NCBI GenBank assembly: GCA_004325065.1
Contig: PITI01000246.1
Location: 1 to 16,033 of the forward strand
Direction: 5' to 3'
Origin: Hamiltosporidium magnivora
Lineage: Eukaryota > Microsporidia > Dubosqiidae
Length of the DNA: 16,033 nt
Part shown: piece after piece, positions 1 to 11,111 of the stretch
Layout: each line of letters starts with the position of its first letter
Numbering within the stretch: the stretch's first letter is position 1
Notes under the pieces: model-generated
The model's input: the letters and a program-made list of their open reading frames with translations, nothing else
Databases searched by the model: none
What the model was told of the DNA's origin: nothing
Made by a program: the position numbers and the translations under genes

Positions 1-1829
1 GAAACCTGGAGTGTTTTATAAAGAAATATGCACAAATAGAAAATTTTAATTAGATTATAATTTTAATATCGTTGCAATTTTTCGGCAGATAAATTGAAAA
101 AAAAATTGTAGATAAGTTTAAAATGAAGATAAAAAATATATTAGATCGAAAATGAACTAAATTACAAATTAAACAGAAAATGAACACTGAATAATTGAAG
201 AATACTTTTTATCATACTTTCCAACGAGTAGTTCTGAAGAAACTGGGTAAAATTAAAAAGGTATACCAAAAATTATTCAAACCCAAATTTTATGAATTGT
301 ATAATTTAAATGTTTTCAAATTTTTTCTCATGGTATCTTATACTGGCTCTCAGTCAAATTAAAGACTTAATATGTCAAAAAAAACTTACATTCGAAGCAG
401 AAAAATCTATAAGACCCTAGTATGAATCATGAAAAACGTGATTCGTAAAACGTGAGCTTATTTATTTTCTGATTTTTCACATAGTCAACAAATAGAAAAG
501 CAGGTTAAAAGCTTAATTTTCCTCGAGTATGCTGCAATTATTTTAGAAAATCTATAAGATCGATTATTCCGTTAAATGTATAAATATGGTTTATATAGGA
601 ATAAACTGAATCTCAGAGCATTTCATAATTTAAAAACAAAGAATTGAAATACTTACATAAAACTAAAAAAGGTAAAAACCGAAGATCCACGGCCTATAGA
701 ATCTTATAAAAAAGCAAAACTTAGCCTAAGAAAATACCATATGTCACAAATAAACTAGTTAAAAGCAATTTCACAATAAAAACAGCTCTCTTTTTGTATT
801 CTAAGTGTATTAAAAGTGTTATAAGTAAACTTTATATTTAGTCTTAGGATAGCTAACACTAAAATGATCAGATATGTTAAGCTGTGGATTTCTAAAAGAA
901 ACAAGTAAAGGTTATATGCAACGAGAATTATATAAATGTAAATTTATAATCTTTTTGGATCGAGACCGGTAAACTCATCTTAATGATAATTTGGAAATAT
1001 TCGGATAAAAAAGATCCTGATATTACCAAGAGCAAAATTATAAAGTAAATAAAATTTATGGGGAAACTCTAATGTTTGAATTAGAAAAAGGCAGTATAAT
1101 TATCCTAGTCTGCACCAGAAACCTTTGTGTTTCTTTAGGTAATATAATAGTTAAAATTTTTGGTTCAGAAAATTAACTTACGTTTCATCCAAATAAACTT
1201 ACCATAGTTCAATAAATCGATTTAAACATAGTTGGATTTCTCTTTCAAAATAATAAAATATACATAATTTGATTTAGGACATACTTTATTATAATAGCAT
1301 TCACAGAAACCTCGTTTATAAGTTGTCATATATTTATGAAATTATAGAATCATTGATTTGAAACTCTGATTTGTAGTTAAGAACCTAAACTTTAAATCAG
1401 TTAGAGTTATTTAGCTTTCTAAAAAAGCAATGCGTTATAGCTTAATTGGTTCTATAAAACAATTCGAAGTCTTAAGGATTTGATACATACCTTTTCTTCC
1501 TACTTTCCTATAATAACGGATACAAAAATGATCGAATCATCTCTTTAGTTAATTACACATCTGATATTTTGATTTTAGGTTACTACAATCTTGAAATGCT
1601 GTTAATAGGACCTGCGAGTATTGAAATACATCATAATTCGAACAATCTAAAACTAATTTGATACCTTTGCTTTAGGCACTATCCTCAATTTTATGATTCA
1701 AAAAAACTTTTTAAATTTAAAAATTATTCTATGTGTTTAGAAAGTAAAAATCAAAATCGTAAATTTTTTATGCAGGATTGAAAGCATATAACAACAAATA
1801 TAGACAAAATATAAAATTCATTTCTTTAA
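1..1829. other. AT-rich DNA with no supported gene
   Basis: Stops are dense in all six frames and no frame reads as protein-like. Base composition is A-rich on the given strand in the first 900 bases. The only local structure I noted is a 6-bp stem at 424-429 and 439-444, overlapping a 9-base direct repeat (aaaacgtga at 433 and 447). Both are near what chance gives at this composition. A slight GC rise near 955-985 carries no open frame of note. Confidence 0.6.
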
Positions 1830-1838
1830 AGATCTGAT

Positions 1839-1952
1839 ATGACAAGGCTAGTTACTAAGCGCTTAGAAGACTTAGACCTGGTGTTTAATTTGCTACTCAA
1901 TAATTTTTTAATCAAGAAAAGGCTAGAATTTTTGCGTCGGAAGTTACTTTAG
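1839..1952 (+). CDS. Short Leu/Lys/Arg-rich open frame, possible gene remnant
   Basis: An ATG at 1839 opens a 37-codon frame ending in TAG at 1950. The product begins MTRLVTKRLEDLDL and ends LEFLRRKLL. It is rich in Leu, Lys and Arg with the spacing of an amphipathic helix. The patch around it has more G+C than the DNA on either side. A second frame, shifted by one base, is open from 1927 to a TGA at 2044 (39 codons, also Lys/Arg-rich) and overlaps the end of the first, so a single frameshift could have split one longer basic protein. I recognise no family. Runs of 35-40 codons are common by chance in this window, and there is no clear ribosome site or splice signal. It may be nothing more than a GC-raised intergenic patch. 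Confidence 0.15.
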   Translation: MTRLVTKRLEDLDLVFNLLLNNFLIKKRLEFLRRKLL

Positions 1953-2879
1953 GCACCGAAGAACTTCTGATCGGAAAGAAAAATTAATAGAATTCAATAA
2001 CTCGATTCTAAAGCATTTAAAACTCAAGCGAAAACACTCGAGATGATTAAATACAATATTTTATATAAGCGAAAGTAAAATAATTAAGAAATTAACAAAT
2101 TAATTAAATTTCGAAAAATTTTAGATTGTTGGTTGAGGTATACTACACTAAAATTTTGTGAAATTGCATTGTAATATAAGTTATCTAACCAGAATTGATC
2201 ATTTATCTATGTTCATATAGACTACTATATCTATTTATTCAAAAGAAGGCATTTTAAAATACGAACAGACAAGAAATATTGTTTTAGAATTATAACTAAA
2301 CACACACTAAATATATATGTCAAAAAAAGAAATTAAATTAATATTAAACGAACAAATCTGATTCAAGAAGCATGAAAAATCTAAGTTGAAATTGAAGTGA
2401 CTTAAGGATATTGAATGAAATGTTTCTATTTACTCTATAATATTTTCATTTGAAAATCTTTTCAATTTAAATATTCCTTAAAAGAGAAACCAGCGGCGTG
2501 GAAAAGAAATATGGTTCATACATACTAATATTATTACTAAAACTACTAGAAAATCGATGCAAAAAATTATGGTTTCATACATAAGGTATAGTTTAGATTG
2601 TACATAGATAGTTTTTTATAAAGACAAGTAAGTTAAATCATCTGCTAGTATTCGGAAATATTACACAACAAAGCATTGCTGTTCTTTTTCGGGTAAAATA
2701 TATAAGCGTTTATATGACTAACTTTGTTGAAATGAAATTCTGCGAGAAATATATCAAATTTAAAAGGCATTCTATGGAATATAGGCTATTATAGGCAAGT
2801 CTTTTTATAGAAAGGAGGATTATAATTACAGAAGAACTCAAATAATTTAACTCGGAGATGAACCTAAAGAATTTAAACG
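1953..2879. other. AT-rich DNA with no supported gene
   Basis: Apart from the shifted frame that runs to 2046, this stretch holds no frame I would call coding. A Shine-Dalgarno-like AAAGGAGGA lies at 2811-2819, but no start codon follows at a usable distance. The nearest ATG, at 2858, opens only 16 codons. Confidence 0.55.
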
Positions 2880-2924
2880 GTGCTTTATCTTATCCTCGCA
2901 CTGTTTAATATATCATTAGCTTGT

Positions 2925-3077
2925 ATGAATGGGTATGCACTGACAGGAATAAGAAAAATATATTTCTATACAAAGAAGATATTTTCTGTAGGCAACAGCA
3001 GTAAAACGTATAAGATTTTTTTTGGGGTGCAGGAAAATATGCAAGAGATACTTAGCCTCAATATTAACGATAAATGA
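2925..3077 (+). CDS. Short open frame of doubtful reality
   Basis: From the ATG at 2925 the frame runs 50 codons to a TGA. It can be extended upstream to a GTG at 2880 (65 codons), whose added segment is hydrophobic (LYLILALFNISLAC) and would resemble a signal peptide or membrane segment. The part after the ATG is basic and aromatic (for example IRKIYFYTKK) and ends in a more acidic tail (MQEILSLNINDK). No family is recognised. The GTG start has no suitably placed ribosome site, since the GGAGG at 2814 is more than 60 bases away. The length is within chance expectation for 16 kb at this composition. G+C is only slightly above the neighbourhood. It could be an exon fragment or simply a random frame. 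Confidence 0.12.
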   Translation: MNGYALTGIRKIYFYTKKIFSVGNSSKTYKIFFGVQENMQEILSLNINDK

Positions 3078-6000
3078 TTATATAATGCTCCAAAGATTTG
3101 AAAATAAACCTAAGTCTTAACTTTCTGGATACTAAATATGTAAGATTACAGGATTTATTGGTCGTATATGAATGATTTCGTTATGAATATGGCTGTTGAA
3201 ACCCTATGTTAAAATCTATAAAGTAGCAGAAGTGTTACCAATGAGGTTAAAATAAAATTCTATGATTATAACATGAAATACTGCAGAATGCTCCTTAAGG
3301 TTATATAATTTTATATATAACCTCACATAGACAATCATATGTATCTAATGTCTGTAAGTATTTCTTTCTTTGAAGCTTTGGATATAAATAAAACTAAATG
3401 ATATAGTATGTTTTTTAAGTTCATAGAAAAACACAGAGCCTATATTGCAGTTTGTTTCTTAAAGATAATATATTATAAGGGCCATTTAAAACTACGTTTT
3501 CGCTAACATACAGGATAATCAATGATAATGGACTTACTATTTATATCAATTCATTTCAAACAAATACAAAAATATCCAAATATTTTTAAAAAAAATTTAT
3601 AATCATTTTCCAATAAATGTATAATAGAAACAGAAATATTTTTTAAAAAATAAAAATCTGTAGTTTTTAAGATTTTAATCAATTAGGATGAAGCATTTTG
3701 AATTTTTTTTCGGACTTTATATGATAATTAAGATTTTGATGACCATACCGGAATTACCAAGAAAATCCGGATTTTAAACTATGAAATGTCCAGTCTTAAC
3801 AAAAAAAACTTCATAGCCTAGTACATTCTTAAAAAATAAAAATAATTTATTTAGTATTTAAAAATTATTAGCATGGATACTTAGTTTAAGAATGAAAGTT
3901 TTTATACATAAAATTTATTATTTTTTTATTTAAGAATCATAGGAATGATATCTTGGTATCCGAAAGAAACCCCTAAACAATATATCTACCATGTGCCTTT
4001 TTTATTTTTTATAATTTTAAAACATCTCGATCAGTGGAATACATATTGCTTTTCTTATGTGTAGTATTATCTCGTCAGGGTAAAAATTCTCAGTATGATA
4101 CGATGTAAGAAAAGCAATTTTTTTAAAATATTAATAGGAGGAGTGTACAAAATATGATCGTGAAAATAAATTTTTATGGGTTTATAGGTAAAGGAATTAT
4201 ATAAAAGGAATAGATTAATGGTGTGGTTCCATATGCCATAGGAACAATAATTTCTAAGTAATTATAACTATTTACGTGTTTCGAACCAAGTAGAAATACA
4301 AAGTTTCGGGTTTTATCACCTTTATTCTAGTCTTTAATACAATTTTTGGATTTATATTCTTTAATTAAATTTCTACTGTATAAAAATTTTATACTACACC
4401 TAGTTCTTTCGTGAAGTTGCCAGATGTTCTTGTCCTTTCTTTGACATCTATTCCTATTCATGTATGCTTTGTTGTTTTCAAATAATTTTTGATTCGAATT
4501 AGAAGGCTTTCGTTTTTTGCTTTTATATTTATTTTTTAGAAATGCAAAAATATTAGTAATATCTTAAATAGAATCAGATTTAAATATTATGTCAATTAAA
4601 ACGAAGAAGTGGTTTTGATAGTGCAAAAAAAACAAGAGAATGCTACACGTGTAATAAATATTACTATTTTTTGGTTTTATTGTTCGTTTATGTATTTTTA
4701 AATATTATAACTTTTTTTTTTAATTTTTCATAGGTTGTATATTTCATTACAATGTATATATGTCTAAAATATTTTAAAGTTAAAGGATTTAAATAAATAA
4801 AAGGAAAAAAAAGAACTGTTTTGGAAAAAAAGAGAAATATTACTATCAATAGACATGCCCGAAATGAATCACTGCTTAGGATTTTTTTTCTTATATTTTT
4901 AGTTTTTGCTAAATTTAATCCCAATAAAAATATTCTGTTTTTAATTATTAGAATTTTTCGTCTTTCGTGAATACAACTATTATTGATTTTTGATTGTTTT
5001 ATTTTTCATCTTTTTTTATTTTTAAATTGTTATTCATTTCATGTCTCTATATATTAAATTATTTATTTACGAAATTATATCTTATATTATATTTTATTTT
5101 TTATATTTTTTATGTTAGTTAAATTTTTTTGATTATGATTTTATAATTCAATTTCGTTATACCAATATTTTTGGTTGGTTTTTAACGCCTATCTTATTTC
5201 ATAATTTGTTTTTTCGATATACATACATATATTATATGTAAAAATTCGAGTAAAAACTTTTTAAGAAATATTTTTTATGTAAACGTAGTCAAAAAAAAAT
5301 ATATTTTAAAGAGATAACTTCTAAATGTTTTTTTGACTATTATATATCTATATGTAAGGGTCAAAAAATCAATAGAAAAACAATTTGTGATTTATATATG
5401 TTTTTCCTTCATAATACAAATGTCGCTTTATGTGGTTTCTATGAATTGTATTCTAATAAAACAATTTTACTTTAAATTTTGAATCATTTTTTTAAAAATT
5501 TTAATTTAAAAGTAATATCTGACCATTTATAATAAAAACTCTAATATTTTTTTGTTCTATATATTATTTTACTCTCAACACAACTGACCATAAAACAGAA
5601 AGTACTTTTGAGCTATTTTTATTTGAATTTGGGAATATTATAGGTTTTCTAACTTTCCAAATGACAATCTTCAACGATATATTATTCTTAAAAAAATAAA
5701 TTATTAATTTAACTATATGTTTTAAATAATTTAATATTAGTATCTGTAAATTTAATCAAACAGATATAAAAACATCAAGAAAATTTAATCTTTGAATAAA
5801 GACATACGTTTATTTACTGTTCTTATAAATTTTCTCACTTTAATATTATGTAACAAGTAATTAAAATATTTTGACCATTTTTTCTATCTAAAAAAAATAA
5901 AAAAGCCATATATTTTTTCCTAATTTTGATTTTAGCAACGGAGTTAATGCTTAATATTTTAATCGAATTGCAAATAAAAGGATTTTCTATTCTTTAAAAA

Positions 6001-6480
6001 ACAATTTATAAATCAATACTTTAGGGTTATTGAGGATTTTCCCCTTTGAGTTTATAGATCCTATACATAAACACCATAATAGAATATGATCACTAATATA
6101 TAATGTTTAAGAGAACGACAATTATAATAATGCTTAAAAATGCAAGCCATTATAATTTCAAAATAAATCTAAATCATCGAAGGATTAAAAAGAAATCTGT
6201 TGATTTTAAGCAGAGAAGTATCAAAATTTTAAACTTAATTTTGCAAAAATACAAAAAAAAATAAAAAAAAAACCAAATATGTTGTCAAGATTTTTTTAAA
6301 ACCATTTATACTCAAATTAGATGTGAAAAACGCTATGTCTAATTATTTTTCTCTGCATTATTCTTTAAAATTTGTTTGAATTGTTAATTCTAGTGTCTAA
6401 AGTCTGGATTATCCTAAAAATTTGTTTTACCTTCTGGCATATTATAATATAATCTGCAAATATACTGAACTATAGTAACC
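3078..6480. other. Long AT-rich stretch, T-biased from about 4300, no supported gene
   Basis: Nothing recognisable is encoded here. From about 4300 to 5250 the given strand is strongly T-rich. A 78-codon minus-strand frame at 4688-4924 depends on a TTG start and encodes a low-complexity Ile/Phe/Lys string, so I treat it as chance. Small imperfect hairpins are present: 3298-3307 with 3314-3323 (10-bp stem), 3779-3785 with 3810-3816, and an interrupted palindrome at 5224-5240. They are about as frequent as this composition predicts. An AGGAGGAG at 4136-4143 precedes an ATG at 4154 that opens only 16 codons. Confidence 0.6.
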
Positions 6481-6745
6481 TTATTTCTCAATCATGTCGG
6501 AATCCGAATTGGCTTGAAAGATTCTCTGCTTTCTTAAGAGGTGAATAAAAAGGACTGGTTTTTCGGGTTGTTGTTTTGCGTAGGACTAACAAAATAACCT
6601 TTAGAACTATCATTTTGGGAACCAGAAAGAGTAAACGAATCAACTATAGAAGGACTGGAGGGTGGCTTTGCCATAACAAGCCAAGTTGTTTGCAGGGCTG
6701 TACTGTTAAATGATGAAGAAAAAATTGTCTTTGGATTACTAGTGA
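6481..6745. other. GC-raised island, best candidate coding patch in the window
   Basis: By hand count 6481-6720 holds about 92 G or C in 240 bases (38%), against about 16% in 8041-8220. This is the sharpest compositional change in the window. One forward frame is open from 6538 to a TGA at 6808 apart from a single TAA at 6595. One minus-strand frame is open from 6749 to a TAA at 6534. The island ends abruptly near 6745, where AT-rich DNA resumes. Such a step is what an exon, a gene remnant or an inserted fragment would give in an AT-rich genome. It does not identify a strand by itself. Confidence 0.5.
6534..6674 (-). CDS. Possible exon or small gene fragment, Ser/Asn/Pro/Thr-rich
   Basis: On the minus strand an ATG at 6674 opens 46 codons ending in TAA at 6534. 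The frame stays open upstream to 6749, giving 71 stop-free codons. The product starts MAKPPSSPSIVDSFTLSG and continues with Ser/Asn/Thr/Pro-rich, disordered-looking sequence (for example SPTQNNNPKNQ). The ATG is followed by GCA, a favourable eukaryotic start context. Shortly upstream, a pyrimidine-rich run ends in AACAG on the minus strand and resembles a 3' splice acceptor. The preference for T or C at third codon positions and the amino-acid make-up look more protein-like than other frames here. Past the TAA the frame runs 13 more codons to a TGA at 6492, which would matter if TAA were read as Gln. No family is recognised. The overlapping forward frame is the main alternative. Confidence 0.25.
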   Translation of the reverse strand: MAKPPSSPSIVDSFTLSGSQNDSSKGYFVSPTQNNNPKNQSFLFTS

Positions 6746-6810
6746 GAGTTTATCAACTAGTTTGTTTACTCATTTTATTATTGAGCAAATATGTTTGGTC
6801 TTTATTGTGA
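6598..6810 (+). CDS. Overlapping forward open frame, alternative to the minus-strand frame
   Basis: The frame from CCT at 6598 to the TGA at 6808 gives 70 stop-free codons, but there is no ATG in it. Upstream it continues across one TAA (6595) for 19 more codons, back to a second TAA at 6535. The translation has a mixed, globular look in its first half (FWEPERVNEST, GGFAITSQVV) and a hydrophobic Leu/Val/Ile-rich end (about residues 47-62) like a membrane segment. That end lies partly in AT-rich DNA outside the GC island, where hydrophobic strings arise easily. It could be an internal exon, a broken gene, or the shadow of the minus-strand frame. Lack of a start codon and the in-frame TAA make it the weaker choice. 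I recognise no family. Confidence 0.15.
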   Translation, partial: PLELSFWEPERVNESTIEGLEGGFAITSQVVCRAVLLNDEEKIVFGLLVRVYQLVCLLILLLSKYVWSLL

Positions 6811-9800
6811 TATAAACTGATACTTTGGGTGTTTTTTAGGGTATAATATTAAGTTGGTTGTATTAATAAAAGTTAATTTTTTAAATCTATCTTTTATATA
6901 AAAGCTTAATAAATTTTATATTTTATTATCATTTTTTCAATCTATAATTCTTTTAAGTGTATTATTTCGATTTTTTCGTTGGCTTAGCCATTTTTTCTAA
7001 GTTTAGAATATTCTTTTATATCCAGTTTGTTTTGCTTAAATTTATTTTGGTGATACTTTTATATACTTTTTTTCAATTTTGAGTTTTTTATTCAACCCTA
7101 CCTTTTTAGTTTTGCATATATTTTTTTAGAGCATTCGCCTTTTTTTCATTGCTCGTTCTACTTTGATACTTGCAAAAGCAGTTTCTCAACTTGTAAAACC
7201 TGTATATTTGTTTCAACCTTCGTTTTTCAAAATAAAGTGGTTCATATTTCTTAATAAAGTCTCATTTTATTTTATCTGGATAGATTATATTAATTTTATA
7301 ATCATTTAGCTTCAAATTTATTATTTCATATCAATATGTAATATTTCAAACTATTTTATAAGTATTATTTTTTCTTATAGGACTTTAAGGGGGTAACCTT
7401 AATAAACTTATAAAATTTACCATAATTGGAAGTTTTTGTGCATTAGGTATTGGTAGTTTTTTTTGTGTTTATAGAATATTTGGACTATTAAAACATTATC
7501 TCAGTATCTTAAAATATGATTTTCTAATCTTTGTCATAATACGTTGTGTTTAACCTAAATATGGCCATATTAAAATTACCGAAATGGTGCTTAGAAGCCC
7601 TCAATATATTAATGGAAACATTTAGCATATAGGGTATTCATATGTAACTTTGGATTTCTAATAACCTCATATTATTACTTTATAAAAATTGAGCAAACTG
7701 CCAGGTATTATTATGTATTGCTTTTTGAGCTTAAAAAGAATATAGAGCCAATAAAAATAAGGATATACATCTGAAAAAACATTTAAGATTTATTGTATAC
7801 TATTTCAAGAGAATAGAAGAGAAATGTAATAATATTGCCTTTATTAAAATAAATTTAATATTCTCTATATTCATACAGACATGCATTTATTATTTAGTAC
7901 TATAATCTATATAAATTAATTTTAGTATGTAAATATCCTTAATATATCCATATAAATAAATAGTTTGTTTTTTTACTTTTTACCTTATTAAACTAACTTA
8001 AATTGTAATTATTATGAGTAATTGATTGTTTTTAATTATTTTATTAGGTCTTTTTTTTAGCATTATATATTATATAGTAAGGTTTGCAGAATTATATCTA
8101 AATAAAATTATTAGTAAAATAAAATCTTTTGAATAATAACATGATTTCTATTATACTAGTTATATATTAAAACAAAATTTAAATAAATGTTTTTACGTTA
8201 AGTATATGTCAATTTCAATTTTCTTAACCCATTTCTCTTGTTTAGAGAAAATTCTACAAATAATTCTTAAAATAGTTTAATTCTGTTTAGTTTCGGTGTT
8301 AAACTTGTTTATGAAGTCGTACATACAATACAAAAAATATTTGAATTATTAATTTTTACCTGATATTTTGATTTTATTTTCAAAATAGATAATATTAAAT
8401 AAATTTGTTTTTTCAAACTAAATTAAATACTCGTTTTTTACATATGCTCAGTTTTATTTTTATTTTTTCTATGAAAATCTACGAATTAGTTTTCAAACTT
8501 TTCAGAAATTAATTTTAATGAAGTAATATAAGAAAAACGATGAAACTTTGATATTAAAATATATTTATAGATGAATATTATGTTAAAATAATTAAAAAAA
8601 TAATGTATGTTTTAAAGTAGACGTTTATTCTAATTCAATAATTAAAATTCTATGATTGATTTTGTTGATTCAAATATTATATTATCAAATTATGATTTTT
8701 ACACTTAAAATATAGAAAGAAAGACAATTGGTAATTCAAAACTTAAAAACGTATGAACAATTTTCGATTTTTTATCATCCGGCCTTGTATACATGTGCCT
8801 TAGCACTATCTCATTCTTAAACCTCTATTACCTAAGCAACTGTATAAAGATTTAACCTTTTTAAACGAAAAACTGTTTCCACAATCTACCGTCATATATT
8901 TTCCCAAAAAATTCGCAGCAAATTTATACATTTAAAACTATCCAGTCAGTTTGTATTATGGCAAGTTCTAAATAAGGTTATTTATTTGTTTAGTTTATAT
9001 AAGATTCAAAAGGTAGTTGGAAGAATTATTCTGATCTTGTTCAAATCGATTTTACGAAATAGAAAATTTGTTCATTTAAAATATATTTAAAAATAACTCT
9101 ACTAATATCAGAAACGCCTATTACACAAACTCAAGGGTAAGAAGTCTACATTCAAAGGATTCACCTAGTCACGAATTTTCAGAGTGAATAACTTTACCAT
9201 AAATAAATCGATAAAATATATTAGTTCCTGATTAGAGAAAATCCAAAAAAACCAATAACTATATTTAATTATTAATCATAATATCTTTTTGTTCAAACAA
9301 TATCTTTCGGTTTTAGATATTTAGCTACACACGCAATCATTTATATATATAAATGAATTAAGGCGCTTCAAAATTGTTGTATTCTTAATGAATAAATGTG
9401 TTATTTCCAAGCTAAAATGAATTCTAAAATGAAGTATAGATTATCTATCTTAAGATATACCTTGCTGAAACATATGCAATATATTTATGATTTAACAATA
9501 TACCCACTTGTTATAAAGACAAATTATTTTTTTTGCCAAAATAGAATACTATTGTTCTAAGTAAATAAAAGATTTTTAATAAACTATTTCAAATATAATT
9601 AAAGAAACTAAGAGATATATTAAAGCTTTTAAATTGTATGATATGTGGAGAGTAAATTTTATAAAATAGACCCTTGGATATTAACCAAGAAATATAGATT
9701 AACTAAAGGCAAAAGATTATTTTATTTAAAATTAGATGGGAAAGAATATCAAAAAGAAGTAATAAATAAAACCAGGAATGATCAAAGTTAATTAAAAACT

Positions 9801-10360
9801 TATAATCCTTTTTAGATATAAAAATTCCAAGGACAATATACCAGTTATAAATTATTTTATTTTTTTTATTTCTTGTAAACCAGTAATTTCTTTACATTTC
9901 TCTTCATCACAAATTCAACCAATATTTTTAACTGTTCTCAAATTTATTACATGGGATTTTAAAGTGATCATCTTCAATTAAATGATTCTGATATTTTCAA
10001 ATATCAAATGAGCATTTTTTTTCACTTATCATAAATATTTTAACTTCAAACACTTCTAAAAATTAGATCTATTCAATCAAAAGTTCGGTTCTTTTTCTTC
10101 TTTATAGGGACATACAAATATATTTCCTCTGAATTGAATTTGGTAAAACACATTACTTAAAGAAGGCGCGTTAAAAATTCAATATTTTACAATTAACTGA
10201 AAAAATTCTAAATGTGCTCAGTTGTAGCCGAAATTTCAATTGTGGTTAGTCTACTGTTCAAATAAAGTCTGAATTTGTTCAATGGGTTCTGAAAACTCTT
10301 CATAAACCTGGGATAAAATATAAGCTAGTTATCAAAGTATTAGCCATTAGCTTACTTACC
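6811..10360. other. Long AT-rich stretch with no supported gene
   Basis: No frame of note is seen on either strand. At 6961-7200 the given strand has about 125 T and 52 A by hand count, a strong strand bias. The region from about 9400 to 9840 is instead A-rich. A 20-base perfect palindrome of TA-rich sequence sits at 9337-9356. A small GC-bearing hairpin (TTAAGG at 7385-7390, CCTTAA at 7397-7402) is the only other structure noted. Confidence 0.6.
9337..9356. repeat. 20-base perfect palindrome
   Basis: TCAT, a TA-rich centre and ATGA form an uninterrupted self-complementary 20-mer. At this composition about 0.2 such palindromes are expected in a window this size, so it is mildly unusual. It could extrude as a cruciform. 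No neighbouring gene suggests a role. Confidence 0.5.
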
Positions 10361-10371
10361 CCACCACCTTA

Positions 10372-10443
10372 CCTCTTCTTTTTTTCTCAAAGTCATAAAA
10401 AGAAAAATTTTATTCAAATCAAAAAGAAAGAAAAGAAAAAGAA
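10372..10443. repeat. Pyrimidine tract followed by purine tract
   Basis: A 17-base all-pyrimidine run (10372-10388) is followed 32 bases later by a 23-base all-purine run (10421-10443), so the two are partly complementary and could fold back or form triplex DNA. A 9-base direct repeat, CACCACCTT, brackets the pair at 10362-10370 and 10457-10465. No gene is nearby with confidence. This may be ordinary low-complexity drift. Confidence 0.45.
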
Positions 10444-10640
10444 CACTTAAGATAGACACCACCTTTTTCATAAAAATGATACAGTGAATAATATAAAAAA
10501 AATCAAACTAAAATTCCAAATCATTTGTTTAGTATAACTTTTGGGGCGTTGTGCTAGATATCCAAAAATATCTTAATATATTTCACTTCTCATATATTTT
10601 ATCTTCCTGCAAACAACTTTAAACAACGAATTCATTAAGA

Positions 10641-10712
10641 TCAAGGACATGATAAACATAATTTACCTTCACTGCCGCTGCTATTGAATCTATCTTTATG
10701 CTTTCTTTTCAT
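10641..10712 (-). CDS. Possible minus-strand exon fragment
   Basis: A minus-strand ATG at 10712 opens 23 codons (MKRKHKDRFNSSGSEGK, then CLSCP) ending in TGA at 10641. The sequence is basic, then Ser/Gly-rich. Within it, the minus strand reads AGTGAAG followed by GTAAAT at 10666-10661, a good match to a eukaryotic 5' splice donor, so the coding part could stop at 10667 and splice onward. A short GC-bearing run (GCAGCGGCAG on the minus strand) stands out from the neighbourhood. There is no family match I can name and no proof of an acceptor. Short frames of this size are abundant by chance. Confidence 0.12.
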   Translation of the reverse strand: MKRKHKDRFNSSGSEGKLCLSCP

Positions 10713-10715
10713 CTG

Positions 10716-11111
10716 TTTCAATTTACATCTTCATTTCAATTTCTTCGAAGCAAAATATTATTTTTATTAAAGAAACATAGGGTAGAAATTTTTAAAAAAT
10801 ATAAAGAAATTATTTTTAGAAAAAAAAAACAGTGTTAGTCGATTTAATGCCAAGCAAAAACCAAAATATTAAAAAATATAAGGGTTTTATGAGGTTTTAA
10901 TTTTTATTTTCTTGTTTCTAGAATTCATCACTTTATCAGTATAATTTTAATTAATGATTTCACTTTCATATTTAATCAATAAAACATTTTATCAATTTTT
11001 TATTGAAATTTTTAAAATTTTGTTTCTTCGCTAAAGATTTATATGTTTAAACAATTAATCTGTTCAGTACATGGACATATTCTATAAATACAAAAAAAAA
11101 AAATCAAATTC
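10716..11111. other. AT-rich DNA with no supported gene
   Basis: I see no frame or RNA signal here. The longest A run in the window noted by eye (12 A) lies at 11092-11103. Confidence 0.55.

Noticed and set aside
1855..1866. 12-base palindrome CTAAGCGCTTAG
   Set aside because: Around 16 palindromes of this length are expected by chance in the window, and nothing suggests an operator.
2811..2819. Shine-Dalgarno-like AAAGGAGGA
   Set aside because: No start codon with a reasonable frame follows; the nearest ATG at 2858 opens 16 codons.
2880..2924. GTG-initiated extension of the frame at 2925
   Set aside because: No ribosome site at a usable distance, a stop lies two codons upstream, and the non-ATG start is implausible if the DNA is eukaryotic.
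3298..3323. 10-bp inverted repeat AGGTTATATA / TATATAACCT
   Set aside because: AT-dominated and near chance frequency; no neighbouring gene or partner copy.
4136..4204. AGGAGGAG followed by an ATG at 4154
   Set aside because: The frame is only 16 codons and nothing about the peptide looks meaningful.
4270..4300. TTCGAACC-type T-loop motif suggesting a tRNA
   Set aside because: No matching acceptor, D or anticodon stems could be built around it on either strand.
4688..4924. 78-codon minus-strand open frame
   Set aside because: It needs a TTG start, its product is a low-complexity Ile/Phe/Lys string, and about two runs this long are expected by chance in six frames at this composition. G+C is not raised.
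5280..5340. Inverted GTAGTCAAAAAAA / TTTTTTTGACTAT as possible transposon ends
   Set aside because: The arms are only 12-13 bases and mostly homopolymer, and no second copy or target duplication was found.
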